Positions 22,177 to 33,809 of a stretch of DNA of 64,000 nt are shown here, in pieces. The DNA is from Cordylochernes scorpioides. Taxonomy: Eukaryota > Arthropoda > Arachnida > Pseudoscorpiones > Chernetidae. The notes beneath the pieces were generated by a model. The model was not told the origin of the DNA and ran no database searches. It saw nothing but the letters and a program-made list of their open reading frames with translations. Location: assembly GCA_030710605.1 (NCBI GenBank), contig CP092864.1, positions 138,707,160 to 138,771,159 on the forward strand, in the 5' to 3' direction. A program made the translations under genes and the position numbers. Position 1 is the first letter of the stretch; every line of letters starts with the position of its first letter.

Positions 22177-25100
22177 ATGACAAGTTCAAAGTCAATAGTA
22201 CCTTTTAGATGCTATAGCCCAGTGGAGGACACTTCGATCTTTTTGTACAAAAATTTGAGGCTTTCTTTTTGGCATCTGAAGGAGGAGATTAAAGTGCTGA
22301 TTTTTACCTCGCTACCAGATTCTGAAACTTTGAAGCAGGGAAACGACATTTTCTTCCTGGTCTAATGAAAGATCAACCCTATGATACTATCATTCAAAGA
22401 ATTAAGCTGCATTTGGATACAAAGAAGAAAGTGATACCACAGCGATGCAGATTTTTAAAGATAATTCAACATGAAGGAGAATCAATTTCGGAATATCTTA
22501 TATAATTAAAACATTTAGCAATAAATTGTAATTTCGGCGATATGCTGGGAACCATGATGCGAGACCGTTTTGTGGCTGGAATCAAGTTGGAAAGCCTGCA
22601 AAAGAAGCTACTACAAGAAAACGACGATGTCACCCTGGATAAAGTTTTGCAGTGGCGATCTCGTTCGAACTGGCGGAGATAAATACAAGAGAATTACAAG
22701 ATAAATTAGTGGCCAAGATATCCCCTGTGAATGGAAAAGATAAAAAAGGTGAGTACAATAATAGTATGGTGCAGCATAGGCCTTTCAGGCAAAGGGGAGA
22801 AATAATGTGTTATAGATGTGGTGAAAGACATTCACACGTGGCCTCTGTTTGTCCTCATAGAACAAAGACTTGTTTTAAAATGTAAAAAACTGGGTAATTT
22901 AATCAGGGTCTGCAAAGCTAGTTAAAAAATGTGGGGGTGTAAATTTGTACGAGGACTCTATAAATTCTGTACAGGGCGAAACTGATGCCACAATAAATTT
23001 AACAGTAGATGATTATTCTTTGTGCTTTACAATAGATACAGGAAGTCCAGGTACGTTAATACCTAAATATATTTATAAGATTTATTGGCAAGGTAAAAAA
23101 TTATTTCCAACAAATTTAAGATTAAAATCCTTTTGTGGTATATCAATAGAGAATATAGGGTAAAGAAATGTTTTTGTAAAAGAAGCCAACAAATATTTAC
23201 GATTAATAGTTGTAAATGAAAATTCCAGGTGATTTTGTTAGAAAGAGAATGGCTTAAACAGTTAAAACTTGATTATTCTAGATTGTTTAGCATTAAAAAT
23301 TTAAATAATGAATCTAATAGTAATAGTTTGATTGATAGATATGCAGATTTGTTTAACAAATATTTGGGCTGTCTAAAGGATGTTAAAATAAATTTTAATT
23401 TAAAAAAGGATGTGACTCCTGTGTTTTGTAAGGCCAGAAGTTTACCTTTCTCTCTAAAAAACAAAGTAGAGAATGAAATTGATCGTTTAGTGAATTATTG
23501 CATTTTATAACCTATAGTTCATGCATATTGGACCGCTCCAATAGTACCAGTATTGAAAAAGGATGGTAGTGTAAGGATATGTGGTGATTTTAGATGTACA
23601 GCTAATAAAGCAAAAGAATTAGATAGGTATCCCATTCCATCGATCGATGGGATCTTTTCAAAATTATCTACAAGCACCGTACTTTCGACTCTAGACCTAT
23701 CACAGGCTTATTTACAAGTAATGTTAGCGGAAGAAGCCAAAGCTGTTTTTGGTATAAACACAACAAATGGGTTGTTTTCTTATAAAAGACTACCATATGA
23801 CGTAGTGGTAGCACCAAATAAATTTCAGAGGATTATGGAAGGTCTATTTGCTGATTTGCCAGGTGTGGCCTGCTACATAGATGATATTTTGGTTGCAGGG
23901 AAAGACTTTGAAGATCATGAAAAAAAGTTGGATCTAGTGTTTAGATGATTGCTAGAAAAAGATTTAAAGTTAAACAGATATAAATGTAAATTTAAAAAGA
24001 AATCGGTGGAATATTTAGGGTTTAAAATGGATAAATATGGACTGCATCCCTTAGAAAATAAAATTAAAACAGTGATAGAGGCGCCTGAACCTGAAGATTG
24101 TTTCGCAATTAAGATCTTTCATAGGACTCTTAATTTATTATTATAGATTCATAAAGAATATAGCAAACATTTTGACGCTATTCTATCAACTTTTGAATGA
24201 AAATTGTAGATGGAATTGGACTAAAGAATATCGAATCTTATTTTAAAAATGTAAATCATTATTAATGGACTATGGACTAGGCGTAATTCTGAGTCATGGA
24301 AATGAGAGAAAGGAAGAATGCCCTATAGCTTTTGCTTCTAGAACATTAACTGAAGCGGAAAAACGTTTCTCTCAACTAGAAAAGAAAGCGTTGAGCATAA
24401 CCTTTGGCGTTGAGAAATTCAGACAATACTTACTGGGACGAAAATTTGTATTGGTCACAGACAACCGACCCTTAATTCATATATTTTCACCTTATAAACC
24501 AATTCACATATGTGCATCATCCAGAATTAAAATATGGTCCTTAAAATTAGCTGCATTTAATTATACTGTGGAATTTCGAAAAACTAGTGATAATTCCAAT
24601 GTTGACGCATTGTCACGTCTTCCTTTAGAATCGAGTGTCAGGGAGTCTCTTGATGAAGACCAGGTACATCTTCTCAGGAAGTTGAATGAGGTACCGTTCT
24701 CTTTTATGGAGGTGGCATATGAGACGCCCCAAGATAAAATACTGTCTATAGTATTAAGGAATGTTAGAGAAGGCAACTATAACTGGAAATTCACAAGGGT
24801 ACCGAGAGAAAACCCACTAGCTCCTCATTATAAGATCAATGAGGAATTAAGTTTGGAGTTTGGTTGTCTTCAATGGCGTGAAAGAGTGGTGATTCCCCAA
24901 AAATTAAGATCTTCAATTTTGAATGACTTGCATGAAATACACATGGGGATTGTTAAAATGAAGATGATTGCCAGACGGTATTTTCTGGTGGCCAGGCATA
25001 GACAGTAACATCAAAGAGTTAATTAGAGAATGTAGAGTATGCCAAGAATCGGCAAGCATGCCCCCGGCTACCATCTCGGAATGGACTTGGCCCGAAAAAC

Positions 25101-25560
25101 CGTGGCATCGACTTCATCTTTATCTAGCGGGTCCGTTCATGGGAAGAATGTTTTGGTTCTCGTGGACGCATACTCAAAGTGGATAGAAGTTTTTATCATC
25201 AAAGATATTACCAGCAAAACGATTATAAATCATCTTAGAGAAATTTTTGCCAGATTTGGATTGCCCTAATTTTTGGTTACAGATAACGGAAGACAGTTTG
25301 TCTTCGGTGAATTCGAGCAATTTACCAAAATGAATGGTATACGGCACACTAATACCAGTCTGTATAATCCTAGTACAAATGGTTTAGCTGAGAGATATGT
25401 AAGATAGTTTAAAAACCTTTTGAGAAAGAATAATGGGAAGGATGATTTAGAGACGAATCTATAAAGATTCCTATTTGCTCATAGAGCATTCCCCCAAACT
25501 GTAATAAAGGAATTCCCCCGCGGAACTGCTAATGGAGAGAAGTTTAAGATCAAGATTCTC
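22177..25560 (+). pseudogene. gypsy gag-pol remnant
   Basis: Gag spans about 22177-22900 with a knuckle CYRCGERHSHVASVC. The aspartic protease keeps FTIDTGSPGTLIP near 23028. Reverse transcriptase (23553-24146) has VLSTLDLSQAYLQV and the catalytic YIDD at 23874-23885. RNase H (24265-24700) has YGLGVILSHGNERKEECPIA, but the first catalytic Asp lies before the frame break. Integrase has the zinc-binding part (GIVKMKMIARRYF, ECRVCQ), VDAYSKWIEVF and VTDNGRQFV. Stops and frameshifts occur in every domain, so no polyprotein can be made. Confidence 0.85.
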
Positions 25561-26038
25561 GAATTTAATACCAAGAGGGGAAATCCGCGAGAGGTATTTC
25601 ATGAGGCCATAAGAAGGCAGGAGCAGTTTACTACAGGTTGCGAGGTTTATTTCCGCAACTATGCAACTGGACCTAAACGGTAAAAAGGTACCATTTTGAA
25701 ATTATTGAGCTACCGTCACTACCTTATAAGTTGCGAGGGCGTCGTGTATAAGAAGCATATCAATCAATTGCGACCTGTGAGAAAGAAACAAGTGGAGACA
25801 AGAAATTTGATACTTCCTCGAACATCAGGAGAGAAGCCTGTAGGTGGAAGTCAGAAATAAAGTGAAGAGGAGGTTCCAGAGGTTACATCAGGAAACAATG
25901 AGGAGACTGCTTCTGTGCACGTGCCCTCTTGCACTCCTAAACCGGAGCCTGCCGCTGTGCAATTACCGGTCCGCAGTCCTAGGCCTCAGAGAGCCAGGAA
26001 ACCCCCAGACCGACTGGAGTACTATTAAGGGGGAGATG

Positions 26039-26171
26039 TGTTGTGTATGTAAATAGATGAAGATTATTTGCATTCTTTAAAGTATCATTATGTAAGAATA
26101 TATGTGTATATAAATTGGACATTTTTTGTTGGCCAAGTTTGAGTTGTTGTAAATCTAATTACGACACAACC
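26039..26171 (+). repeat. 3' LTR of the gypsy element
   Basis: Begins TGTTGTGTATGTAAATAG directly after the purine tract and ends ACACAACC before TTAAC. Confidence 0.85.
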
Positions 26172-28052
26172 TTAACGACATTCATACTTACTTCACTGAA
26201 GACAAAAAAGTTGCCTGTTATGCAGATTATATAGCCATATCGCACACAAGTAGCAGTATAGAAATATCATAAAAATACTGAACACATCAATGAGAGGACT
26301 AAAGAAGTGGGCATTGAAACTCAAAATGACAATAAACCCAATAAACACAAACCTATAGGTCTCCTTCACTGACATGAAAAAAGGCATGAATTTAACTCTA
26401 AAATAAGCATAAACAACCATATAATTGATAAAATTAGATCTCCAAATTACCTAGGCGTGATACTTGATGAGGAATTGCGATTTACAGAACACATAAATAG
26501 CACCTCAAATAGAGCTACCGGGAACCTAATCATTCTGAGAAGACTATGTGGAACAAATTGGGGAGCAAAACCCAAAATTATCAGAACAACATATATCACC
26601 TTAATAAGGCCAATAATGGAATATGCAACACCTGTTTGGGCTCCCTCAGGTTCATCACTGAAATGAAGACTAGACAGTGTTCAAGCAAAAGCGGCCAAAT
26701 TAATCACTGGTTCTGTTTCAAATACCAACAATTAGAAAATTCAGAGAGAATGTGGTCTAGACCTACTTGAAAGCAGAAGACAGATAAAAACAACCAAATT
26801 CACCAATAGCTTGAAAACTAAAGAAACCGATCACATATCCCATAGAACCTATTTAAACTGGACACAAACAGAAAGGCTCAAAAGATCTTCAACACTTCAG
26901 TACGACAACAATATTAGAAAGAGGATAAATATGAAACATAATGAATTTCAAATTCGAGAATAACCAATATTTCCTACCCTATTGTCATCAAATGTAATCA
27001 TCAATCTTAACCTGAATGAACCCTGCAATAAAAAAAGAGAACAAAAACACATTTAAAAAGAAAGGACTTGACACAATTGGTTTATGCGATCAGATAAATT
27101 ATTTAACAGCATATACAGATGAATCATCAGACCTTACCATAAGTAATGGAGGGGCTGGAATTAACATAATACTGCAAGATGGAACATACATCAAAATCAA
27201 AGAAGGTGCAAGAAAGATTTCGTCAAACTTCACTTGTGAACTGACAGCTATCTGGAAAGCTCTTGATGTAAATGCCTTAACCAACCATCCCTGCATCAAG
27301 CAGAAGGAATTATAATATACCGTACAACGACTTCATATCCAATCTAGAAGCAATTTAGAAGGGCAATACTATAATCACACAGAAAATACATTCGTTACAT
27401 ACTCAACTGATATCATTGGAGAATAACTGCATTCTATGCATTCTACAATGGATTCCTGCCAGTGTTTGGATCGGGAGTAATGAAATGGCAGTTGAATTTG
27501 CAAAGGAAGCCAGAAGGTTGAGCCAAAGGAAAGAACAAATGTCATTATTTAACGCTAATGCTTTTGCAAAATACAAGATAATTAAACAGAAAAATAAGAA
27601 AAGATCAAAATGTGAAATAAACTCCGAGAGAAAAATGACAAAACTATAACAAGATTTAGAACAAAACATTATAAAGGATTACAATACATCCAGATGGCAC
27701 AATAACCTATAGAACATGCAACAACTGTCTTGGTGTGGCTACCCACATATTCTCATGCTCGCAGCCTTGCAGAAAATTGACATAGACCCAGAGCAGCTGC
27801 TTTACACACCCAAGATAGTGGACAATGCTGCTGCTGCTGTGTTAGAGATGCATGGAGACATCTGAGGCTCTTTATTGGACACGACAAAAACAACAACGGC
27901 ATTCCAGAGTAAAATAAATCATCAGAGATAGATAAATATTTTTCAAATGATTTAAAATAAATATAATCGATACTGAGAGAGAGTTGAATTAAAAAAAATA
28001 GAAAATTATTATTTTCGAAATATAAATAGCTGAGAGGATTCCAGAAAACCGC

Positions 28053-28475
28053 ATCTAAAATATCAGGGGTTTTTTTTTTGGCTACATTTTTTAAATTTGC
28101 ATATACCTATTTTACATATCTCAGATTGTATTTAAAAATCGTTAACCATTTCTTCTAACTTTTTGCGAAATGGTGTTTTATTAATTTATCATTTGATATT
28201 ATTAGGGTTCTTTCCTGGTATTCAAAAAGAAAAAATACGTGTCGTTCAGTTATATTTTTCAATTTATCAAACAATTTGGCCGCTGAATAGCTGATTCTGG
28301 TAGAGCGCCATCTAGCGAATAAAGTTGTAACTAAAATCAATTTCGAAATTTTCATTATTTGCCATAAAAAATCCCATTGCATCCTGAACACAATGGTGTT
28401 TACCGCATTGCTCTAGCGCAAATATTCGCGGAGTTATTAATTTTTAAAGTTGTGCGGGACTTTTGGATCACCCTG
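28053..28475 (-). repeat. Right terminal inverted repeat of composite copy B
   Basis: Inverse of 17522-17938 with scattered differences; ends CCCTG before TA. Confidence 0.85.
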
Positions 28476-28477
28476 TA

Positions 28478-29079
28478 CATGACGGAAAAAAGGAATTTAT
28501 TTTTAAATCAAATTTAAACAAAAACTTTTCTCTAATTTTCTTTAACTTTAAAATATAGGTTACATACACGATTTATATATATATATATATATATGTGGTG
28601 ATATGGGGGGTCATAAATTATTCATAAAAAAATCTAAATATTTTCGCCCAAAGGTTGTTGAATTTTATATATATCTTGGCTCGGGGCTGCGCCATCAAAA
28701 ATAACAAAAGATTAGCTTAACCAAATCTAAACAAATATTTGGAATGCAGATCACGTGGCTGCCAGAGCATCGTCTGACGAAAATTTCTTTGAAGCCTTTC
28801 TCTTTAGCTATAAATATATTTGACGTTTTAAAATATTTTTAAACTTTCTTTCCAATATATTTGATTAATAAGATTGTCTTATTTTTAAATGGCTCTAATA
28901 TTTTTGATTATAATATTCAAACTATATAAATTTTTCTATATATTTATATCGTTTTAAAAATAGAACAATCCCTATATAAATATTTAGGTAATAAAAAGGC
29001 ATATATTAGAATGATATTAAAATAATTTTATTTAGTCAAATATATGCCTTTTTTACCTAAATATATATAAATATATATA
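28478..29079. other. AT-rich, hairpin repeat, no gene seen
   Basis: Contains a TA microsatellite near 28576-28593 and a hairpin at 28981-29063 whose arms are TATTTAGGTAATAAAAAGGC and its inverse. The region from 28640 to 28780 is unrecognised and non-coding. Confidence 0.6.
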
Positions 29080-29166
29080 TTAAAAATAAAGAAGGCATAT
29101 CCTGACCAGGAGCACAGGTACTTTTTAGGATAGCCTTTTGTTTTTAATATCAACATCTGACATTTT
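29080..29166. repeat. End fragment of the hammerhead-bearing repeat, folded back
   Basis: TTAAAAATAAAGAAGGCATA and TCCTGACC are followed within 60 bp by an inverted version ending TTTTTAATATCAACATC. These are the termini of the element seen whole at 40295-40680. Confidence 0.6.
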
Positions 29167-29239
29167 TATTTTTTTCTAAGATTTTTCCATTTAAATATAT
29201 TTATAGAATGATTTGTTTCAATTATTATTCTAATAAATT

Positions 29240-29402
29240 AAGAAATACAACCAAAAGTCCAACCCCACCAGCGAGTGCAAGTAACCAAACGGGGCTCTGG
29301 CACATTTGTAAATGCAAAGTCGAACTGATTTTCACATGTGTAGACATGTGGTGTACTTACAGTAAAAGTAGTCGCTAACTACCCACCATGATTATCATGG
29401 CT
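29240..29402 (+). mobile_element. tRNA-derived SINE, 3' half
   Basis: Carries CCAGCGAGTGCAAGTAACC, CAAACGGGGCTCTGGCACAT and the CCACCATGATTATCATGG end. The tRNA-like head is missing. Confidence 0.65.
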
Positions 29403-29759
29403 TTTGAGATAAGAAAGAAGAAGAAATACAAAACCTATTAAATTGTCTAAGTAATTTCTAAGTTTAGATTTTGTGTCAAACTTATTAATATGGTTTCTAA
29501 TTAATTAATTAGATTTTAGAATCTCTTCCAGCTTAGTTTAGTTGACAAAGTCTTTGTCCTCTCTAGCGTGTCAAAGGTCAAGAGTTGACATCTTTGTCAT
29601 TTTAACGACTTACAATGTCCTACATAGAGAAATATAATTTTTAAATAAACATTCTATACATATATATCGTATATTTTAAACTGCATAATAATGACACTTT
29701 CTATTTGCTACCACCCCCATATTTTGTATATATGCTATATCTTTATTAATATAACCTGT

Positions 29760-30200
29760 ACACCCTTTTTGTATATAAACTAAAATTGGTGACGTCAAAA
29801 TAAAGATCCAAAGAGAGAGCGGTCAGCTGGTGGCAGCAGGGACAGAGGGGTGGGAAAAGGCAACGCCCAGCCCATGTGGGGTCCCGAGGGACATTCTTAT
29901 AGAGACCCACCAAAAACAGGACAAGTTTTGGCAGGGGGTCGGCAGATGGTTCTAGAGGGTGGACATCGACAGTCCGCTTCAGCCGGTCTCTCACACAGTC
30001 TCTCCCTCCATGTCTCGGTGATAAGCATCCAAGTTTGTGTCATGGCCTCTACCTCTGTCCCGTGGGCTGTCCCCGATCCCTCTCGGTGTTAACATCTAGC
30101 CCTGCCTCTGCTTCTTGTTGTCCGCGTGTGGGAAGAACACCAACACTCGCCTCACGTACTCGACTGCCAGTTCATCCATACGTAAGCACATTGCAACAAT
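29760..30200 (+). other. GC-richer island, unrecognised
   Basis: The island is more GC-rich than its surroundings and holds overlapping short open frames with no recognisable domain. TTGGTGACGTC at 29787 could be a damaged gypsy primer binding site next to an LTR end. I cannot assign it. Confidence 0.35.
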
Positions 30201-30219
30201 ATTACATATATTCCTATTA

Positions 30220-30515
30220 AAAATAAAGAAGGCATATCCTGACCACGAGCACATGTGCTTTTTAGACGACAGAGCGTCATCTAGTGGAACAAAAATAAAC
30301 TAAACATTGATTTAGCCTGTTCCCTGATATTTGGTCAACCAAATTTCTTGATAAATCAAGAAAATCCATCCACGAACGCGTTTCGCGCTGTTGGCGCTCG
30401 TCAGCGTGGAATAGGCTGTACCACTGCGACTAAAAAATAATTTTGGACCCAGAGGCTTCTTGAGAAACCAAGAAATGGGTATTTAAGGCCAAACTTGCCT
30501 AAATACGCTTAATAT
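30220..30515. mobile_element. Hammerhead-bearing repeat copy
   Basis: Starts TTAAAAATAAAGAAGGCATA, contains GCACATGTGCTTTTTAGA, AGCGTCATCTAGTGG, the hammerhead core (30370-30409, minus) and GAAATGGGTATTTAAGGCC, then runs directly into repeat family 2 at about 30525. Confidence 0.75.
30370..30409 (-). ncRNA. Hammerhead ribozyme motif, type I
   Basis: On minus: TCCACG, CTGACGA, stem II GCGC-CAACA-GCGC, GAAA, ACGCGT-T, CGTGGA. Stem I is a six-base-pair TCCACG/CGTGGA. The sixth pair is T-A here and A-T in the copy at 40452, a second compensated position. Cleavage is predicted after GTT. Confidence 0.8.
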
Positions 30516-30524
30516 GTGATTCTA

Positions 30525-30860
30525 CTGTTAATACAAGGCAATAACGCGCCATATATATATAACAAATGAAAACATTATAAGATGCGAATGTTTCTTTTCA
30601 CAAATAGATCGAACCTCTACTGTCCTTACTGCGATGGAAAAATTTTGGGAGGGCTTGGCTCATCACTGTTGAACCCTTCCAGCGGTTTCCCCAATTTAAT
30701 CAGCCAGACCGCTTCTTTAGCGCTCCAATAATGTATTGGATGATTCTGCTTTTATATGCAACACTGAAGGGTGGAATCTTAGAAATGGTATTTAAGCAAA
30801 CTATGGACATAAGCTTTTAGGACAGTAGAATTACATTTAAATATATTATATATATGTTGT
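30525..30860 (-). repeat. Repeat family 2 copy (permuted hammerhead strands)
   Basis: On plus it runs AATACAAGGCAATAACGCGC, TCTACTGTCCTTACTGCG, GGGAGGGCTTGGCTCATCA, then GAAGGGTGGAATCTTAGAAA and GACAGTAGAATTACATTT. On minus, stem III (GCGGT/ACCGC) is kept but CTGATGA reads GTGATGA, so this copy would be inactive. Confidence 0.75.
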
Positions 30861-31170
30861 CGAGAAAATATTGCAAAAAAAAAAGAAAGAAAGAAAAAAG
30901 CGTTTGGAATATATTTTCAAAACCAAATAGGATATACCCAAATAAATATAATACATATGTAACTTAATTTACTAATATATATCAGGGCATTCACATTGCT
31001 ATAACAAAAACCAGAATTCTAAATAAAAGTGGAAATAAAATAAATGTTTCCAAAAGTTCTAATTGAATTAGTTTCATACTTTTACCCTTTTTTTATCCAA
31101 GTTTATTTATAAAAATTGTTTTTGATAGTTCTAATTGTGTCCAAGTTTGTTTCTATCAATTAAAAATATA

Positions 31171-31349
31171 CAGTTAAACCGGTCTATAGCGCCCCCTCTA
31201 AATAGCGCTTTCCTCTCTATATAGCGCCTGATATCAAACATCAAAATGTAAACGTTTTACATTAAAAGTGACCTGTCTATAGCACTCCCTCTTTATAGCA
31301 CCCTACTTTGGTGAATCCCAAGAGGGGGTGCTATAGACAGGTTTAACTG
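31171..31349. mobile_element. pogo-type MITE, 179 bp
   Basis: TA precedes CAGTTAAACC and the element ends GGTTTAACTG before TA at 31350-31351. Inner sequences CTATAGCGCCCCCTC and GAGGGGGTGCTATAG continue the inverted repeat. No coding capacity. Confidence 0.88.
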
Positions 31350-31499
31350 TATCTTGTTATAAAAAATAATTGTACGATTTGTACAACAAACATTTACCTA
31401 TTTCTTTGGTTTACATCGATTTCTGCGTCTTAAACGCTAGCTAGTCATATGTAATACTTGATATAAATTCTTATATGCATATATTTCTTCTTTTATGCT

Positions 31500-32350
31500 C
31501 TTTAGATGTCGACTTTTCACATGAGAATATGTAGGTAGGTGTTAGTTCCACACCAGGACAATTGTTACATGTCCTGTAGGTTCTTGTGCCATCTGGATGT
31601 ATTGTCATTCCTTTGTAATGTTTCGTTCTGAGTCTTGTGGTTGTTTTTGTTATTCTTCTCTCAGGTGTTATTCTACTCAGCTGTTATTCTTCTCAGCTGT
31701 TATTCTTTTCTCAGGCTGCGGCCATTGCTGGGCATGAGAATATGTGGGTAGGTGTTAGTTCCACACCAGGACAATTGTTACATGTCCTGTAGGCTCATTT
31801 GCCATCTGGATGTATTGTCATTCCTTTGTAGTGTTTCGTTCTGAGTCTTGTGATTTTTTTTTTTTATTTATTCTCTCAGTGTTTGTGTCCCATATTTGAC
31901 ATTTACAAAGCCGCAGTCCCTGTTCGGAGGAGATTAATAGAATCGCCGAATGTCGTGGTCCATTTGGATGAGGAAAGTGAAGACTAGAACGCGGCTGATT
32001 CCATACTTGTCTTTTCAGTGATACGCTAACCTATGCAAGGTGTGGCCACTGGACATGTGTCGGACCTGGAGGCTGTTGTTGTGTTCTGTGCTCTCTGGTG
32101 TATAGGAGCTCTATCAATGTTTCCTTCCTGTGGTAAATCTGTATAAGACCTGTGGTCTTAATAAAGATGTATGTGCGTGCGCATATTTGACATTTCCTTA
32201 TATTTTGTTGGATTATCTTGTATTTTGCCAAAGCAACAGCATCAAATAATGACATTTGTTCTTTCTTTTGGCCCAACTTTCAGGCTTTCTTTGCTAATTT
32301 ATCCGCCATCTCATTACCCCCGATCCCAACATGGGCAGGAATCTATTGTT
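31500..32350 (-). pseudogene. LINE C-terminal fragment, partly duplicated
   Basis: On minus it matches the composite's LINE end: RNase H tail (PAHVGIGGNEM) near 32310-32340, KKEQMSLFDAVALAKYKI, then HPDGTRTYRTCNNCPGV and ELTP. The C-terminal part is duplicated (GAGAATATGTRGGTAGGTGT at about 31523 and 31736) with an AGCTGTTATTCTTCTC repeat between. A retroposed mRNA fragment interrupts it at 31905-32181. Confidence 0.75.
31905..32181 (+). mobile_element. Retroposed mRNA tail, 14-bp target duplication
   Basis: CATATTTGACATTT flanks it at 31891-31904 and 32182-32195. It encodes the last codons KAAVPVRRRLIESPNVVV then HLDEESED and a stop, followed by about 200 bp of 3' untranslated sequence (GCCACTGGACATGTGTCGGA) and AATAAAG near 32159. 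It ends in TG-rich ATGTGCGTGCG with no poly(A). The same sequence is at 60281-60762 and 63641-63781. The source protein is not recognised. Confidence 0.8.
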
Positions 32351-32574
32351 ACAAATGAGAAGGTATACCCCACTCTTAAGAGAGAAAAATTTACTTGAAA
32401 TAAATAAGTTATCATAAATCAATATTTATATATCTTTTTATCATTTCAATAGGTGAAAAACAAATAACATATAAAAGTTATAACGCCTCTATAAATAACG
32501 AAATAAGCATATCTACATATTTTCATATAATAATGTTAGAATATTTATATTAAAAAATAAAATATTTAGTAAAG

Positions 32575-32810
32575 AAAAGGGCATCTTCTTATCGTGAAAC
32601 TGAAAGTTGCTGATGGCTTGCGCCATCTATCGGAATAAATATCAACTATTCGTTGATTTTTAAATTATTCCAAAATCGGCAAATACCCATTCTTGGTTAA
32701 TCAAGAAAAGCTAATCACATACGCGTTTGGGGTTGATATTTATTCCGATAGATGGCGCAAGCCATCAGCAACTTTCAGTTGAACGATTAGAATTTGCCTT
32801 TTTCTTTAAT
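32575..32810. repeat. Foldback repeat with hammerhead-family arms
   Basis: The arm GAAAGTTGCTGATGGCTTGC with GCCATCTATCGGAATAAATA at about 32609-32649 is inverted at 32733-32781. Between them lie AATCAAGAAAAGCTAA and ACATACGCGTTTGGGG, the truncated 3' part of the hammerhead. The CTGANGA half is absent. Confidence 0.75.
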
Positions 32811-33198
32811 GCCTTTAATTTATCCATCTTATCCCAGTACAATTTCCTATTTGTACTATTTTTTTTATTAAAATCTTTAGTGCTTCAATGGAACGAATGA
32901 AAAGCAATTGTAAGTATTTGTTGTTGTCTCTCGCTAAGCCTAAATTGCCTTGAACACACAATGCGGGTGGCTAAAGTTTAGACAGGTATGGGGGTAGCGG
33001 CTGATAGATGGAATGGCCAATAAATTTAAAGTGGGACACACTCGTAAATATTTTACTTTACAACCCTGCCTCCAACGGCCGTTTTATTAATCTATGAGTT
33101 GGGAATATCAATAAAAATCATTTTATCTTTCAAATATATAGCCGTTGATATCAGAATATGTGAGATTGGGTCATACTTTTGGTATACCTATATATTTT

Positions 33199-33593
33199 AT
33201 ATTTTTAACGTTTTTAATATTTTCAAACGTATTTTATACGTTTCTTATATATTTATACGTTTTATACATTTTTATACGTTTGTTATACCTTTTATACATT
33301 TTCTATACGTTTGTTATACCTTTTATACATTTTCTATACGTTTGTTATACCTTTTATACATATTTTAAACGTTTGTTATACCTTTTATACATATTTTATA
33401 CGTTTGTTATACCTTTTATACATATTTTAAACGTTTGTTATACCTTTTATACATATTTTATACGTTTGTTATACCTTTTATACGTATTTTATACGTTTTG
33501 TATACATTTATACGTTTTATACATATTTTATACGTTTGTTATACCTTTTATACATATTTTATACGTTTGTTATACCTTTTATACATTTTTATA
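33199..33593. repeat. ~30-bp minisatellite, left part (split by copia)
   Basis: TTTTATACGTTTGTTATACC and TTTTATACATATTTTATACG alternate. It continues after the copia element from 38094 to about 38385 and 38582-38880. Open frames here are repeat artefacts. Confidence 0.88.
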
Positions 33594-33598
33594 CGTTT

Positions 33599-33806
33599 TG
33601 TTGGATAACTGAATGCTACGACAGCTAGCGCCACACTGGACCTATCATCATCACAACTGTTTGTTTACCTTCTTCTCTATATTACAATAACTGTTCGCTA
33701 CCATAACTTTGTCTTTCTTGCTAAATGGATAATAAAGATTATTATCATATAATCCTCAACGTCCTCATGCCTTCATACAAGCTGTAAGTACCTAAATCTT
33801 ACAACA
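33599..33806 (+). repeat. 5' LTR of copia element
   Basis: Begins TGTTGGATAACTGAATGC and ends CTAAATCTTACAACA; contains ATAATAAAGATT, a possible poly(A) signal. Promoter elements should lie here. Confidence 0.95.
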
Positions 33807-33809
33807 ATT

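Larger units (their letters stand above)
21908..26171 (+). mobile_element. Ty3/gypsy LTR retrotransposon (Mag-like), degenerate
   Basis: Two LTRs of about 135-140 bp (21908-22046 and 26039-26171) start TGTTGT and end ACAAC(A/C). The target duplication TTAAC is at 21903-21907 and 26172-26176. The target sequence is uninterrupted in copy A (TATTAACGACATCC near 3092). The primer binding site fits tRNA-Ser, typical of the Mag clade. A purine run AAGGGGGAGATG precedes the 3' LTR. LTR divergence and many stops show an old insertion. Confidence 0.88.
19761..27896 (+). pseudogene. LINE with endonuclease, reverse transcriptase and RNase H, inside composite copy B
   Basis: Bounded by an 11-bp target duplication. 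After a 120-bp leader, ORF2 opens with ATG at about 19884 (MKSKTDISSNATASG) and continues to HFNLLQLNINGTQRNIK (endonuclease start), GGGLAVLIKTLEIK, LGDFNAERPTWGS near 20358, the reverse transcriptase YRPIALISILCKIT near 21480, and, after the gypsy insertion, the palm. RNase H starts with AYTDESSDLTISNGGAGI near 27110; the C-terminus and a short CAA-rich tail end at 27896. Net length without gypsy is about 3.87 kb. ORF1 is absent. The catalytic YADD reads YADY near 26220. Many stops and frameshifts are present. Confidence 0.85.
17522..28475. mobile_element. Composite Tc1/mariner-type transposon with internal LINE, copy B (complete)
   Basis: Both ends are present: CAGGGTGATCC at 17522 and GGATCACCCTG ending 28475, flanked by TA at 17520-17521 and 28476-28477. 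Inverted repeats of about 0.42 kb enclose a minus-strand transposase (18579-19755) and a plus-strand LINE (19761-27896) that is interrupted by a gypsy element (21908-26171). Without the LINE and gypsy the transposon would be about 2.8 kb. Different flanks from copy A indicate that the LINE-bearing form transposed. Confidence 0.88.

Noticed and set aside
29822..30100. Open frames in a GC-rich island as a host exon
   Set aside because: Competing frames, no splice context or domain; a decayed LTR element is as likely.
33099..33612. Long Tyr/Phe/Ile-rich open frames
   Set aside because: They arise from the TTTTATACGTTTGTTATACC minisatellite; the repeat length keeps frames open and codon content is pure repeat.
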